Shown: in pieces, positions 54,575-64,000 of the stretch | Layout of the letters: every line of letters starts with the position of its first letter | Position numbering within the stretch: position 1 is the first letter of the stretch | NCBI RefSeq assembly: GCF_001704415.2 | Contig: NC_030826.1 | Coordinates: 30,623,324-30,687,323, forward strand | Length of the DNA: 64,000 nucleotides | Reading direction: 5' to 3' | From: Capra hircus | Lineage: Eukaryota > Chordata > Mammalia > Artiodactyla > Bovidae | The notes under the pieces: model-generated | The model's database searches: none | The model's input: only the letters and a program-made list of their open reading frames with translations | What the model was told of the DNA's origin: nothing | Position numbers and translations under genes: made by a program

Positions 54575-54905
54575 ATAGACTGAATTGCATCCCCCGCCCA
54601 AAAAATTCCCAAGAATGTGAGCATACTTGTAGTTAGGGTCTTTTAAAAAGGTAATCAAAATTAAATGAGGTTGTATGGGCAGGCTTTAATCCAATATGAC
54701 TGGTATCCTTTTAAGAAAAAGAAATTGAAACATACTGAGAGATACCAGGGTCCTCTGGGCACAGAGGGAAACCCTTGGACTTCCAGCCTCCAGAACTGTG
54801 AGAAAATACTTTTCAGTTGTTGAAGGACCCCTCCCACTACCCTGTCTCTGGTGCTTAGTTATGGCAGCCTGAGCAAAGAAATACAGCATCTGAGGGGCGG
54901 TCCTT
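54575..54905 (-). mobile_element. MLT2-type LTR
   Basis: GACTGAATTGCATCCCCCGC, CTTTAATCCAATATGACTGG, TTCCAGCCTCCAGAACTGTG, GGCAGCCTGAGCAAAG are the reverse complement of an MLT2-type LTR with an internal deletion. Non-coding, no internal retroviral genes. Confidence 0.72.
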
Positions 54906-55184
54906 GGACATGTGAATACACCCACAACACTTCACTCAGTGGGTTCTGGTTACTCTTCACAGGAACTTGTCAAAACCTGGGTTATGTGATCTTAGATTCG
55001 AACAAGCCACTGGACTCGAGTGACTCCAGTCTCTGCGGATTCTTATCTGAACCAATGAGTATACTGGAGGTGGCAAAATAGTCATTTTCTAAATCCACTA
55101 ATCTAATTTTATTGTCTGATGTTCTTATGAGAGGAGGGTACCGCCTTCTTTTTATTATTTTCTTTTACTGTACTATACATTAAT
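54906..55184. other. Unclassified spacer
   Basis: No recognised element; no gene. Confidence 0.4.
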
Positions 55185-55512
55185 TGGTTTTTTTTTTAGT
55201 TTTATTTTATTTTATTTTTAGCTTTTTATTTTTTAAATTTTAAAATCTTTAATTCTTACATGCGTTCCCAAACATGAACCCCCCTTCCACCTCCCTCCCC
55301 ATAACATCTCTCTGGGTCATCCCCATGCACCAGCCCTAAGCATGCTGTATCCTGCGTCAGACATAGACTGGCGATTCAATTCTTACATGATAGTATACAT
55401 GTTAGAATGCCATTCTCCCACATCATCCCACCCTCTCCCTCTCCCTCCGAGTCCAAAAGTCCGTTATACACATCTGTGTCTTTTTTCCTGTCTTGCATAC
55501 AGGGTCGTCATA
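55185..55512 (-). mobile_element. L1 (bovine type) 3' UTR, 5'-truncated
   Basis: T-rich left end, CTTACATGCGTTCCCAAACA, CATGCACCAGCCCTAAGCAT, ATAGACTGGCGATTCAATTC, TCTTGCATACAGGGTCGTCA. It matches the 3' UTR of the L1 at 47945-49905 in the opposite orientation. Confidence 0.92.
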
Positions 55513-55872
55513 ACTGGTTTTTACAATTCGGAATGTTATCATCCACTGGTAACATTTTTAATGCTTGGATTACTCCAAACCTGACCATCAGAAGCCCCTT
55601 CATGCTGGCTTGTGTGTACGTTGACATTTCTGCAGGAGTCTCTGGACACTTCCTTATTTTCTGACACGGTGATAAAATGTTCCAGAACATCTTTAAATTT
55701 TCTATGCTTTTGACCCAGAAAGAGTCATCTCCAAAGTTTCCAAGGTTTTATTTGAAACCAAGATCTGGGCACACCCAAGAGTACCCAAGAGGTACTCGTT
55801 GCTTGTGGAGTGACCACAGTTTCAATGGTTTTCAGTGAATGGAATTAGTTTATATTAATAGCTCTCATTTGT
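55513..55872. other. Unclassified, no gene seen
   Basis: No repeat recognised. Confidence 0.45.
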
Positions 55873-56240
55873 CTTCGTCTGCTCAGGCTGCCATAACAAA
55901 ACACCATAGTCAACTGTCTTAAATAGCAGACACTTACTTCTCACAATTCTGAAGGTTGAAATGTCCAAGAGCAAGGAGCTGGCTGGTTCAGTCCCCCCAG
56001 TGAAGGCTTTGTGAAGGCCACCTTCTCACTGTGTCTTCACATCCTGGAGAAAGGACAAGCTCAGGTCTCTATTCCTCTTACAAGGACACTAATCTCATGA
56101 CCAAGGCCCCACCCTTGTAACCTCATTAAAACCTGCTCACCTCCCAAAGGTCCCAGCTGCAAACACCATCACATTGATGCTAGGGCTTTAACTTCTAAAT
56201 GGGGGGTGGAGACATGGAAGTTCAGTCCATAATATCATTT
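55873..56240 (+). mobile_element. MLT2-type LTR
   Basis: GCTCAGGCTGCCATAACAAA, CTTCTCACAATTCTGAAGGT, CTCACTGTGTCTTCACATCC, ACCATCACATTGATGCTAGG, GTTCAGTCCATAATAT: a complete-length MLT2-type LTR order. No internal retroviral region. Confidence 0.75.
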
Positions 56241-56303
56241 TAATGCTGTGGCACAGGGTTTTCTTTCTCACTTTTCTCTTATCTGTATTTCCCTCTCTCA
56301 CAT

Positions 56304-56559
56304 TAAGTGGCTGTACAGTCCATGGAATTCTCCAGGCCAGAAATCTGGAATGGTTAACCATTCCCTTTCCAGGGGATCTTCCCAACCCAGGGATCAAAAC
56401 CAGGTCTCCCACATTGCAGGTGGATTCTTCACCAGGGAAGCCCAAGAATACTGGAGTAGGTAACTTATCCCTTCTCCAGGGGATCTTCCTGACCCAGGAA
56501 TCAAACTGGGGTCTCCTGCATTGCAGGTGGATTCTTTACCAGCTGAGCTACCAGGGAAT
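56304..56559 (-). mobile_element. Bov-tA SINE dimer
   Basis: Two tRNA-like heads on the minus strand joined by the GGAGTAGGTAACTTATCCC spacer. Flanked by a perfect 13-bp duplication CCCTCTCTCACAT (56291-56303 and 56560-56572). Confidence 0.93.
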
Positions 56560-56572
56560 CCCTCTCTCACAT

Positions 56573-56901
56573 GAGAACCTGTAATTATCAATTACATCAA
56601 TTTGTTTATTTTTCTCTATTCCACAATATACTCAAAATCATTTTAGAATAACTACTCGGTACCATTACCAAACAACAAATAAATAAGTAAAATTCAGATT
56701 TATTTACAGTTTTTCAGATCTTTAATACGTGTCTCCGTAAGTGTATAGAGTCAGAATATATTGGGCTTATAAGTTAGTGAAATTCCTTCTTCTTTCTCTG
56801 TACTGACATGTTAGCAATCTGAGGCAGTCATTTTATTGGTTCTTTTATATGTGTTTAATTTTAAGATTCACTTCCAAGCTCTGTTTTAGGTGATAACAGT
56901 T
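56573..56901. other. AT-rich unclassified stretch
   Basis: No recognised element. Confidence 0.45.
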
Positions 56902-57088
56902 GGTTCAGTTCAGTTCAGTTCAGTCACTCAGTTGTGTCTGACTCTTTGCGACCCCATGGACTACAGCACGCCAGGCTTCCCTGTCCATCACCAACTCCCA
57001 GAGCTTGCTCAAACTCATGTCCATTGAGTCGGTGATGCCATCCAACCATCTCATCCTCTGTCATCCCCTTCTCCTCCTGCCTTCAATC
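56902..57088 (-). mobile_element. BovB 3' fragment
   Basis: Three CAGTT units then CACTCAGTTGTGTCTGACTC to CTCCTGCCTTCAATCTT, the last ~185 bp of BovB. Confidence 0.93.
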
Positions 57089-58404
57089 TTGTCAGTATTT
57101 GAATTAAAAGAAGGAAAACGTAAAACACTGATTTGTTTGCATTTGCATAGAAATATGTGTGGAAGAACATACTAGGGATTGGTCCTTGGTTCTGAGAAGG
57201 AGGATTGAGAGACTGGGATGGGAGTTGCAGGGAAACTTTTCACTGTGCCCTGCTTTGTGCTTCAAAAATTGGGGATCATAACATTTATCTATTAAAAATA
57301 GATTGAAAATTCAAAAGGAGATAATCCACCTTTCTTTCTTTCATCCATCTGCCTTGCATGCTATTTACCTGAATGACTAGGTGCCTCAGTGGGCACAGCC
57401 TACAGGGTTCTACCTCATCCCATGAAACTGACGATTACTAGTACTTTAACTTTCTGCTACCTCCTCGACCAGTGAATCATCCAAGCAGAGAGGCTGTATC
57501 TTACAGACCTTTTGAGTCACTTCCCCAGGACATTTCCATGAGCCGTAGAAGCGCATACTTGAGCAGTGTCTCTATGTACTTGTTAAGTTTCTTAGGAATT
57601 TTTGTTAATGATTCAGTGCATTCTCTCTCCGAGCTGTCTTTTGTCACTTTCAACGTCCAGCAGATGCGTTTGGCTCACAGGCCGTCTTTGACTCTGAGAC
57701 ATGGGGAATCTTCTATCTTCTCTGTTCTGCCCGGTTCTGGAGGCGTTTTCATTTGAACACTCTGTCTCTTTCATTTCTGTAGTCTTCTGTTCTCAGTTTA
57801 ACCCTGGGCACCACAGTTATATCTTCAAGACTTATTCCACTTCTGGAAACTTGGTGTCACTGCCCAAGCGAAGCAAAATTCCCAGTAATAACCTAGGGAC
57901 TCCGGCATCTCTGTTGCAGCCTCGTCCTTGGTAACAGGTTTCAGCCTGAATTGTGTGGGTTAATCTCTCCTGTACCCTATGCCCTTGTGGCTCTCATGAT
58001 AACTTGATGATTTTGTGGTGTCTATGGGAGTATGTCCACGTGCTTGTTTCTTATTACAAGGGTAATTGCTTACTATTTCCTATTCTACAACTCAGGAAAT
58101 CCTAGTTATTTTTACAAACACAAAGAAACAAAACTCAGAAACTTTCCGTGGGTGGAATTTAGTTGCTAGTAGCTTGGCTGGGGGCAGCGATTGGGGAGGA
58201 GCTGGGTAATCATAGGCTGGAAACAGAGAGTCCTGTATCAAGAATCAGGTCACCTGGATTTGCACCCTGGCTTTCATCATTTTACTTTCTCATTTGTTCA
58301 CACGTGCATGCACTCACTGGTTCAACAAATATTTATTATCTCCTGTATGCAAGGCATTCTTTTGCATGACCTTACTCATGCCACTTAACCTCTATGACAT
58401 GTAT
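57089..58404. other. 1.3 kb mostly unclassified, no gene supported
   Basis: The 94-codon opening at 57472-57756 and the 77-codon one at 57701-57934 have no recognised domain. 58312-58375 looks like a short L2 (TTCAACAAATATTTATTATC). Confidence 0.45.
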
Positions 58405-59212
58405 GTTTTTTTTTAAATAGGCTTGATTTTTTTCTTTTAAGAGGAGCTTTAGGTTTACAACAAAAGTAAGTGGAAGATATAGAGATTTTCTCTACAACCC
58501 CCACCCATACACTCATGCCCAGCCTCCCCCATTATCAACATCCCCTCCAGAGTGATATATTTATTAAAAGAGTTGATGAACCTATAGTGACATGTCATTA
58601 CACCCAAAGTCCATAGTTTATTTTAGGGATGTACATTCCGTGGATTTGGAAAGTTTTGTAATGGCATGTGTCCCTCATTATAATATCTCACAGGGTAGTT
58701 TCACTGCTCCAAAATTCCTTTCTGCATCCTTCTCTACCCTGGCAACCACTGACTTGGTTTTTTAACTGTCTCCGTAATTTTGCTTTTTCCAGAATGTCAT
58801 ATGGTTGAAATCATACAACATGAGCCTTTTCATACTGACTTCTTTCACTTAGTAGTATGCATTTAAGGTTCCTCCATGTCTTTTCATAGCTTAATAGCTC
58901 AATTCTTTTTAACACTGACTAATATTCCATTGTCAGAATGTACCACAGTTTATTCATTCTCCCAAGTTGCTTCCAAGTTTTGGCAATTATGAATAAAGCT
59001 GCTATACACATCTGTGTGCAGGTTTTGGTGTCCACGTGAGTTTGCAATTCATTTGGGTCAACACCAGGGAGAGTGATTTTTGGACTATATGTTAAACTGC
59101 CTCCCAAAGTGACTTCCATTTTGCACTCCCACCAGCAATGAGTAAGAATTCCTGTTGCTCTGCACCCTCACCAGCATATGAGTTGTCAGTGTTTTGAATT
59201 TTGGCCACCCAA

Positions 59213-60200
59213 AATCTGTATGCAGGTCAGGAAGCAACAGTTAGAACTGGACATGGAACAACAGACTGATTCCAAATAGCAAAAGGAGTATGTCAAGGCT
59301 GTATATTGTCACCCTGCTTATTTAACTTATATGCAGAGCACATCATGAGAAACGCTGGACTGGAAGAAACACAAGCTGGAATCAAGATTGCTGGGAGAAA
59401 TATCAATAACCTCAGATATGCAGATGACACCACCCTTATGGCAGAAAGTGAAGAGGAGCTAAAAAGCCTCTTGATGAAAGTGAAAGAGGAGAGTGAAAAA
59501 GTTGGCTTAAAACTCAACATTCAGAAAACTAAGATCATGGCATCTGGTCCCATCACCTCATGGGAAATAGATGGGGAAACAGTAGAAACAGTGTCAGACT
59601 TTATTTTTGGGGGCTCCCAAATCACTGCAGATGGTGACTGCATCCATGAAATTAAAAGACGCTTACTCCTTGGAAGAAAAGTTATGACCAACCTAGATAG
59701 CATATTCAAAAGCAGAGACATTACTTTGCCGACTAAGGTCCGTCTAGTCAAGGCTATGGTTTTTCCTGTGGTCGTGTATGGATGTGAGAGTTGGACTGTG
59801 AAGAAGGCTGAGCGCCGAAGAATTGATGCTTTTGAACTGTGGTGTTGCAGAAGACTCTTGAGAGTCCCTTGGACTGCAAGGAGATCCAACCAGTCCATTC
59901 TGAAGGAGATCAGCCCTGGGATTTCTTTGGAAGGAATGATGCTAAAGCTGAAACTCCAGTACTTTGGCCACCTCATGTGAAGAGTTGACTCATTGGAAGA
60001 GCCTCTGATGCTGGGAAAGATTGGGGGCAGGAGGAGAAAGGGACGACCCAGGATGAGATGGCTGGATGGCATCACGGACTCGATGGACGGGAGTCTGAGT
60101 GAACTCCGGGAGATGGTGATGGACAGGGAGGCCTGGCGTGCTGTGATTCATGGGGTTGCAAAGAGTTGGACACGACTGAGCGTCTGAACTGAACTGAACT
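59213..60200 (+). mobile_element. BovB LINE, RT to 3' end
   Basis: 5'-truncated about 25 bp downstream of the truncation seen in the other two long copies (21730 and 6722-6755). It ends with three GAACT units at about 60200. Confidence 0.95.
59306..59980 (+). pseudogene. BovB reverse transcriptase fragment, 224 codons open
   Basis: The best preserved BovB RT segment in the window. The open frame runs from SPCLFNLYAEHIM through the intact catalytic RYADDTTLMAESEEELKS (RYADD at 59414-59428), MASGPITSWEIDGETVETVS, HEIKRRLLLGRKVMTNLDS, FPVVVYGCESWTVKKAERRR and LRVPWTARRSNQSILKE to LKLKLQYFGHLM. It ends at a TGA (59979-59981) where other BovB copies have an arginine codon CGA, a typical CpG decay. 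Upstream, a TGA at 59267-59269 replaces the tryptophan of TTDWF. The endonuclease domain is missing, so it is inert. Low decay points to a young insertion. Confidence 0.93.
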
Positions 60201-60212
60201 GAATAGGTATAC

Positions 60213-60482
60213 TGTGGAGGAGGCAATGGCACCCCACTCCAGTGCTCTTGCCTGGAAAATCCCATGGATGGAGGAGCCTGGTGGCTGCAGTCCATGGGGT
60301 CGCTAAGAGTCGGATACAACTGAGTGACTTCACTTTCACTTTTCACTTTCATGCATTGGAGAAGGAAATGGCAACCCACTCCAGTGTTCTTGCCTGGAGA
60401 ATCCCAGGGACGGGGGAGCCTGGTGGGCTGCCGTCTATGGGGTCGCACAGAGTCAGACACGACTGAAGTGACTTAGCAGCGG
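60213..60482 (+). mobile_element. Bov-A2 SINE
   Basis: Two BovA monomers: GGAGGCAATGGCACCCCACT to CACTTTCACTTTTCACTTTC, then GGAGAAGGAAATGGCAACCC to GAAGTGACTTAGCAGC. It is placed between two BovB pieces. Confidence 0.94.
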
Positions 60483-60491
60483 TAGGTGTGC

Positions 60492-60877
60492 TGAGAGCCG
60501 AAGAATTGATGCTTTTGAACTGTGAATTTGGAGAAGACTCTTGAGAGTCCCTTGGAGTGCAAGGAGATCCAACCAGTCAATCCTAAAGGAAATCAATCCT
60601 GACTGTTCAGTAGAAGGACTGATGGTGAAACTGAGGCTTCAATATTTTGTCCACCTGATGCGAAGGGTTGACTCATTAGAAGAGACCCTGATAATGGGAA
60701 AGATTGAAGGCAGGAGGAGAAGGAGATGTCAGAGGATGCGATGGTTGGATGGCATCATTGATTCGATGGTCATGAGCTTCAGCTCTGGGAGATGGTAAAG
60801 GACAGAGAAGCCTGGCGTGCTGCAGTCCATGGGGTCGTGAAGGGTCGGACAAGACTGAGTGACTGAACTGAACTGAA
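60492..60877 (+). mobile_element. BovB 3' end, second copy
   Basis: GAGAGCCGAAGAATTGATGC to GACTGAACTGAACTGA. TAGGTGTGC occurs on both sides (60483-60491 and 60878-60886), a perfect 9-bp duplication of the L1M site. Confidence 0.93.
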
Positions 60878-61384
60878 TAGGTGTGCAATGGTATCTCACT
60901 GTTGTTTTAATTTGCAGTTTCCTAATGACATGTAAAGCCAAGCATCTTTTCATATGCTTATTTGCCATCTGTATATCATCTTTTGTGAGGTGGCTATTAT
61001 AGTCTTTTGCCTGTTTTAAAATCATGTTTATTTTCTTATTGTTGAGTTTTAAGAGTTGTTTCTATATTTTGGGCAACAGTCTTTTTTTCAGATACATCTT
61101 TTGCAAATATTTTCTCCTAGTCTATGGCTTGCCTTTTCATTCTCCTAACAATGTCTTTTGCATAGCTGAAATTTTTAATTTTAATGAAGTGAAGCTTACC
61201 AATTCTTTCTTTCAGGGAAATATATTTTTAAATGGGGCTATTATCTCCTGATTAACTTTTCTTACAGGTGTGTGACAAGTATAGTATAACAGTGTTTTGT
61301 TTTGTTTTTTCCTTAAGACACATGGTGGGGGTGGGTGTTTCTGCTCTCTCAAAGTCCAGCATGGTTCTATGTCTTATTTTCATC

Positions 61385-61638
61385 ACTAAAAGATGATGTG
61401 TTGTCTTCCAGGTATACCTTGCAAGAACCAAGCTGACTTGCTCTTTTCTTTCTGTCACAGATATTAGCAATGTCCCATAGAGTGGATGTTGCATTAGCCT
61501 GGATCCTGGAATGAGAGAGACTCAAACAGAGCCTCTAGGACATCTGCAGTGGACGCATCACACAGCCAAGAAGTCAACTCTTGTCACTTTAGACCACTGA
61601 GAGTTTCAGGATGTTTGTTACTTCAACATAACCCAACA
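61385..61638 (+). mobile_element. MLT1-type LTR 3' part
   Basis: AGAGTGGATGTTGCATTAGC, CCTGGATCCTGGAATGAGAG, AGAAGTCAACTCTTGTCACT and CACTGAGAGTTTCAGGATGT follow an MLT1-type LTR. Interrupted at its end by the SINE that follows. Confidence 0.6.
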
Positions 61639-61850
61639 GGGCTTCCCTGGTGGCTCAGTGGTGAAGAATCCGCCTACCAATTCAGGTGACATGGGTTTGA
61701 TCCCTGGGTTGGCAAGATGCCCTGGAGAAGGGAATGGCAATCTGCTCCAGTATTCTTGCCTGGAAAACTCCATGGACAGAGGAGCCTCGTGGGCTACAGT
61801 CCATGGAGTTGTAAAAGAGTCGGACATGACTTGGTGACTCAACAACAACA
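61639..61850 (+). mobile_element. Bov-tA SINE
   Basis: Complete: GGGCTTCCCTGGTGGCTCAG head, GGTTTGATCCC B box, tail GTCGGACATGACTTGGTGAC, then (CAA)n. Possible duplication AACCCAAC / GACCCAAC on the two sides. Confidence 0.93.
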
Positions 61851-62374
61851 ACAACCACAATGACCCAACCCATCCAGTTGTCTACAAAATTCAGAAAGAT
61901 GGGATAACTTTAAAGGATCTTACCTGCTGTGAAAGGAAGGCGTGAGACTGAGTTCCAAGGTGGCCCATGTTGAGTGGACCCACAATGACTGAGGATCTGC
62001 AGCATCTCCCACTCCTGACACAGGATAAGGAGTGGGAGGAAAAAGAGGGACCAGAGTCCTCTGGGACACTGTCTCTTGGTGCTGGTGGGCCATTTCATTG
62101 TACGGATAATAATGATTTCTATGCATGGTCTACAGTCTCACTGTTTAGGAAATGATGTTGCATGGAAATAAACTGGAGCCAAGAGGAAAGAGCAGCAGAA
62201 TTTCTACTTTCTTCTAGCTTTAGGATGGAATGCTTATCATCTCAGAGAGGCTCTTACAAGTTCAATGAAGTGGAAAACAGAGAACCATGGCTTGAATCCA
62301 CCCCTCCTGTGCTTCAGGTTCCAAGAAGCTTATTGTAGGGCAGGTGCATTACTGGGAGGAAGACAATGGGTACA
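61851..62374. other. Unclassified, no gene seen
   Basis: No repeat recognised. The short openings on both strands at 61910-62155 overlap and are not called. Confidence 0.45.
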
Positions 62375-62620
62375 GACAGCATGTTTATTAAACATATACT
62401 ATATGCCAGGCTCACACTCAACTTTATATATATGTGTGTTAGCTCTTGTGTCTCAGTGCTAACACTCTCACTTCTGAGAAAAAAAAAAAAACAAAACAGG
62501 AACCCCAAAGCAGTTCAACCCTTTGTTAAAGGTTTTGCCTAGTAAATGATGGAGTAGGAATTAAACTCAAGACTGGTTGACTCGAATTCCTGAGCTCTTT
62601 GCACGACCCATTCTTCCTCC
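62375..62620 (+). repeat. MIR SINE with an A-run
   Basis: TTTATTAAACATATACTATA, ATGCCAGGCTCACACTCAAC, then TTTTGCCTAGTAAATGATGG and TTAAACTCAAGACTGGTTGA keep MIR order; (A)n at 62480-62491 lies within. Confidence 0.6.
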
Positions 62621-63734
62621 CGCATGAGTTGTTCAGTTGAGTCTAAAAAGCAAGGAGGCTAACATGGCATTGTTTTGATGCTTGAGTTTGCCTCCCTGGA
62701 TCTGAATGCTGAACATGGGTGACAGCATTGGAACAGACCTCCAGATGTCACAGAGAAGCTGAAGCGTGATCGAGATTGATAAATACAAACTTGATGGTGG
62801 TTTTACTGTACCGTGTCAAGTTCTCTTCCAGGACCTCTCTGGACCATGATGGCTGGTGAACTACCAATCAAAGGTAAGACCAACTCTTCTATTTGTTGAG
62901 GGGCTCTGGGTGATGGTGTTATTCAACAAAAAAGGCACTAGACTAAACTGTACTCACTCATAAAGATAATCATACAAACTTCTGCTAGATTTCTTGGACA
63001 ACGTGCCAGCAAGCATTCTTCAGGGTCAGGATTGTTCAACAAAGTGTTGCCTGATTTAAAAAAAAAAAATGATAATAAAACTGAAAGGGGAAAAAGGGCC
63101 CGCTGATAGTAAATTCATTTGTCAGGCCAATAAACAAATCCATTAAAACAAAATAACAACAGCAACCACCAGACTCCTACGTTTGGAGCCTCAGAGTGGC
63201 TCTTTAGTTCTCAGCAACTGCATAAACGCTCATCAGTTAAGCTGAGGGCTGAGAGATAGAAACCAACAACCGCACACAGAAACCTTTTGGAAGAGCTTAA
63301 AGATTTAGCAATGGCCCTTCTCCAATTTTCCATCTTTTATTTAACTCCTTTGAACTCCCACTAATTTCCAGGCAACACTTTGGAATTCCATTTTTAGCTC
63401 TGCCTTTTGAGTTATTATTTTTTTCCCCCTGGGTGTACAAATCTGTGTATGGAAATGGCCTCTCCACTTCATGAAAATTTTTCTTCTTGATTATTGACTA
63501 ATGTTCACTGCCAGGATGATTTAAAATTAAAGACTGATTTGAAGAATAAAATGAAAGTGATCTATAACTTCATCACTCAGAGGCAATCACTGTTCAGGTT
63601 TCAGGGTATGTCCAGCCAGGATTTTTTCTAAATGTGCATATACTTTTTTTTTTTTTAAACATAGCTGAGAGCATGGTGTTCTGAGAGTCTCCAGGCAGGA
63701 GAGCTCTCAGGAGCACAGACTTTGCATCAGGTGG
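62621..63734. other. 1.1 kb repeat-poor stretch
   Basis: No family recognised. 63060-63480 is AT-rich and looks like single-copy DNA; candidate for conservation. A candidate exon lies at 62832-62873. Confidence 0.4.
62832..62873 (+). other. Weak candidate micro-exon
   Basis: 42 bp bounded on the left by a pyrimidine-containing stretch and AG (TTCTCTTCCAG) and on the right by GTAAGAC, a good donor. It contains ATGATGGCTGGTGAACTACC, which would read MMAGELPIK before the splice. No partner exon is visible. Chance matches of this quality occur in any long sequence. Confidence 0.15.
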
Positions 63735-63945
63735 GCCAACGGTCATGCCTTAGCACGTCACTTAATGATTTGTGGGGCACAGGGCAAATCAGCTCTAAGA
63801 CTTTGTTTCCTCAGTACTTCATTGGGGATGATACTCATACAACTGCTTTCAGGTCTTTTGAGGAGTAAATGATGCAAAGACCTAAGGCCTTTCGAGAAGT
63901 ACCCGACACTTGCTGGACACTTATAATAATAAATATTAGCTGTTA
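63735..63945 (-). repeat. MIR SINE
   Basis: AGCACGTCACTTAATGATTT, GACTTTGTTTCCTCAGTACT, GGATGATACTCATACAACTG, GAGTAAATGATGCAAAGACC, CTTATAATAATAAATATTAG: the reverse complement of MIR, nearly full length. Confidence 0.7.
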
Positions 63946-64000
63946 TCACTATTCCCCTCGTATCATACACATTTTCCATGTTACTAAATTTTTTCTCCAT

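Larger units (their letters stand above)
58405..61210 (-). mobile_element. L1M 3' UTR and ORF2 end, split by BovB and SINE
   Basis: Pieces 58405-59212 and 60887-61210 form one minus-strand L1M: GCTTTAGGTTTACAACAAAA, CCAAAGTCCATAGTTTATTT, GCAATTATGAATAAAGCTGC, then after the insertions CAATGGTATCTCACTGTTGT and TTTGCCATCTGTATATCATC. The interruption is 59213-60886. Old and stop-rich. Confidence 0.82.

Noticed and set aside
57472..57756. 94-codon opening in repeat-free DNA
   Set aside because: No domain, no splice context; length is within chance expectation.
1..64000. CRISPR array, bacterial operon, or plasmid features
   Set aside because: Repeats are dispersed SINE/LINE copies in both orientations; no regularly spaced direct repeats, no Shine-Dalgarno-led genes. 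The window is mammalian.

Overview
This is a window of nuclear DNA from a ruminant, almost certainly a bovid. The evidence is the repeat content: many copies of the RTE-type LINE BovB, the BovB-derived Bov-A2 and tRNA-headed Bov-tA SINEs, cetartiodactyl CHR-type SINEs, and L1 copies with the bovine-type 3' UTR. Older mammal-wide repeats (L2, MIR, MER5A, MLT1 and MLT2 LTRs, old L1M) lie underneath. The species cannot be fixed from this alone. No protein-coding host gene, rRNA or functional tRNA gene is supported. The only true protein homologies are decayed retrotransposon reverse transcriptases.

Layout. 1-6.9 kb is repeat-dense: Bov-tA dimers, three BovB pieces (one with a nearly open RT region, on the minus strand at 5.7-6.75 kb), and an old purine-rich element broken by L1 and SINEs. 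6.9-16 kb alternates unclassified DNA with MLT1/MLT2 LTRs, L1 tails, L2, MER5A, a (GT)23 tract and a perfect 20-bp palindrome. 16-18 kb is an AT-rich relic of L1 ORF2. 18-20.2 kb is mostly unclassified and holds a 34-bp near-identical pair about 1 kb apart. 20.2-22.8 kb has L1 and MER5A copies each split by BovB. 22.8-29.4 kb is mixed. 29.4-32.7 kb is a nest of L2, L1M, L1, BovB, Bov-A2 and Bov-tA.

32.7-39.7 kb is poor in young repeats (one CHR SINE only) and includes a stretch near 34.3-34.9 kb that looks like a conserved noncoding element. 39.7-45.2 kb holds several BovB 3' ends, one of them sitting in the loop of a palindromic old repeat. 46.6-51 kb is L1-rich and contains the best-preserved reading frame, an L1 ORF2 C-terminal half (48007-49323, 438 codons) ended by a frameshift. 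51.7-57.1 kb has more BovB, L1 and LTR pieces. 58.4-61.2 kb is a large nested structure: an L1M split by BovB, Bov-A2 and BovB. 61.2-64 kb has MLT1, Bov-tA, MIR and a weak candidate micro-exon (62832-62873).

How it fits together: this is intergenic or deep intronic DNA shaped by target-primed retrotransposition in layers (L2/MIR, then L1M/MLT/MER5A, then BovB/SINE/L1_BT), with target-site duplications still readable at many insertions. I found no convincing new biological system. The best leads are the insertion-poor 32.7-39.7 kb interval, the candidate exon, and the palindromes. Repeat family names are assigned from memory of consensus sequences and were not run against a database; boundaries are accurate to roughly 5-20 bp unless a duplication is given.
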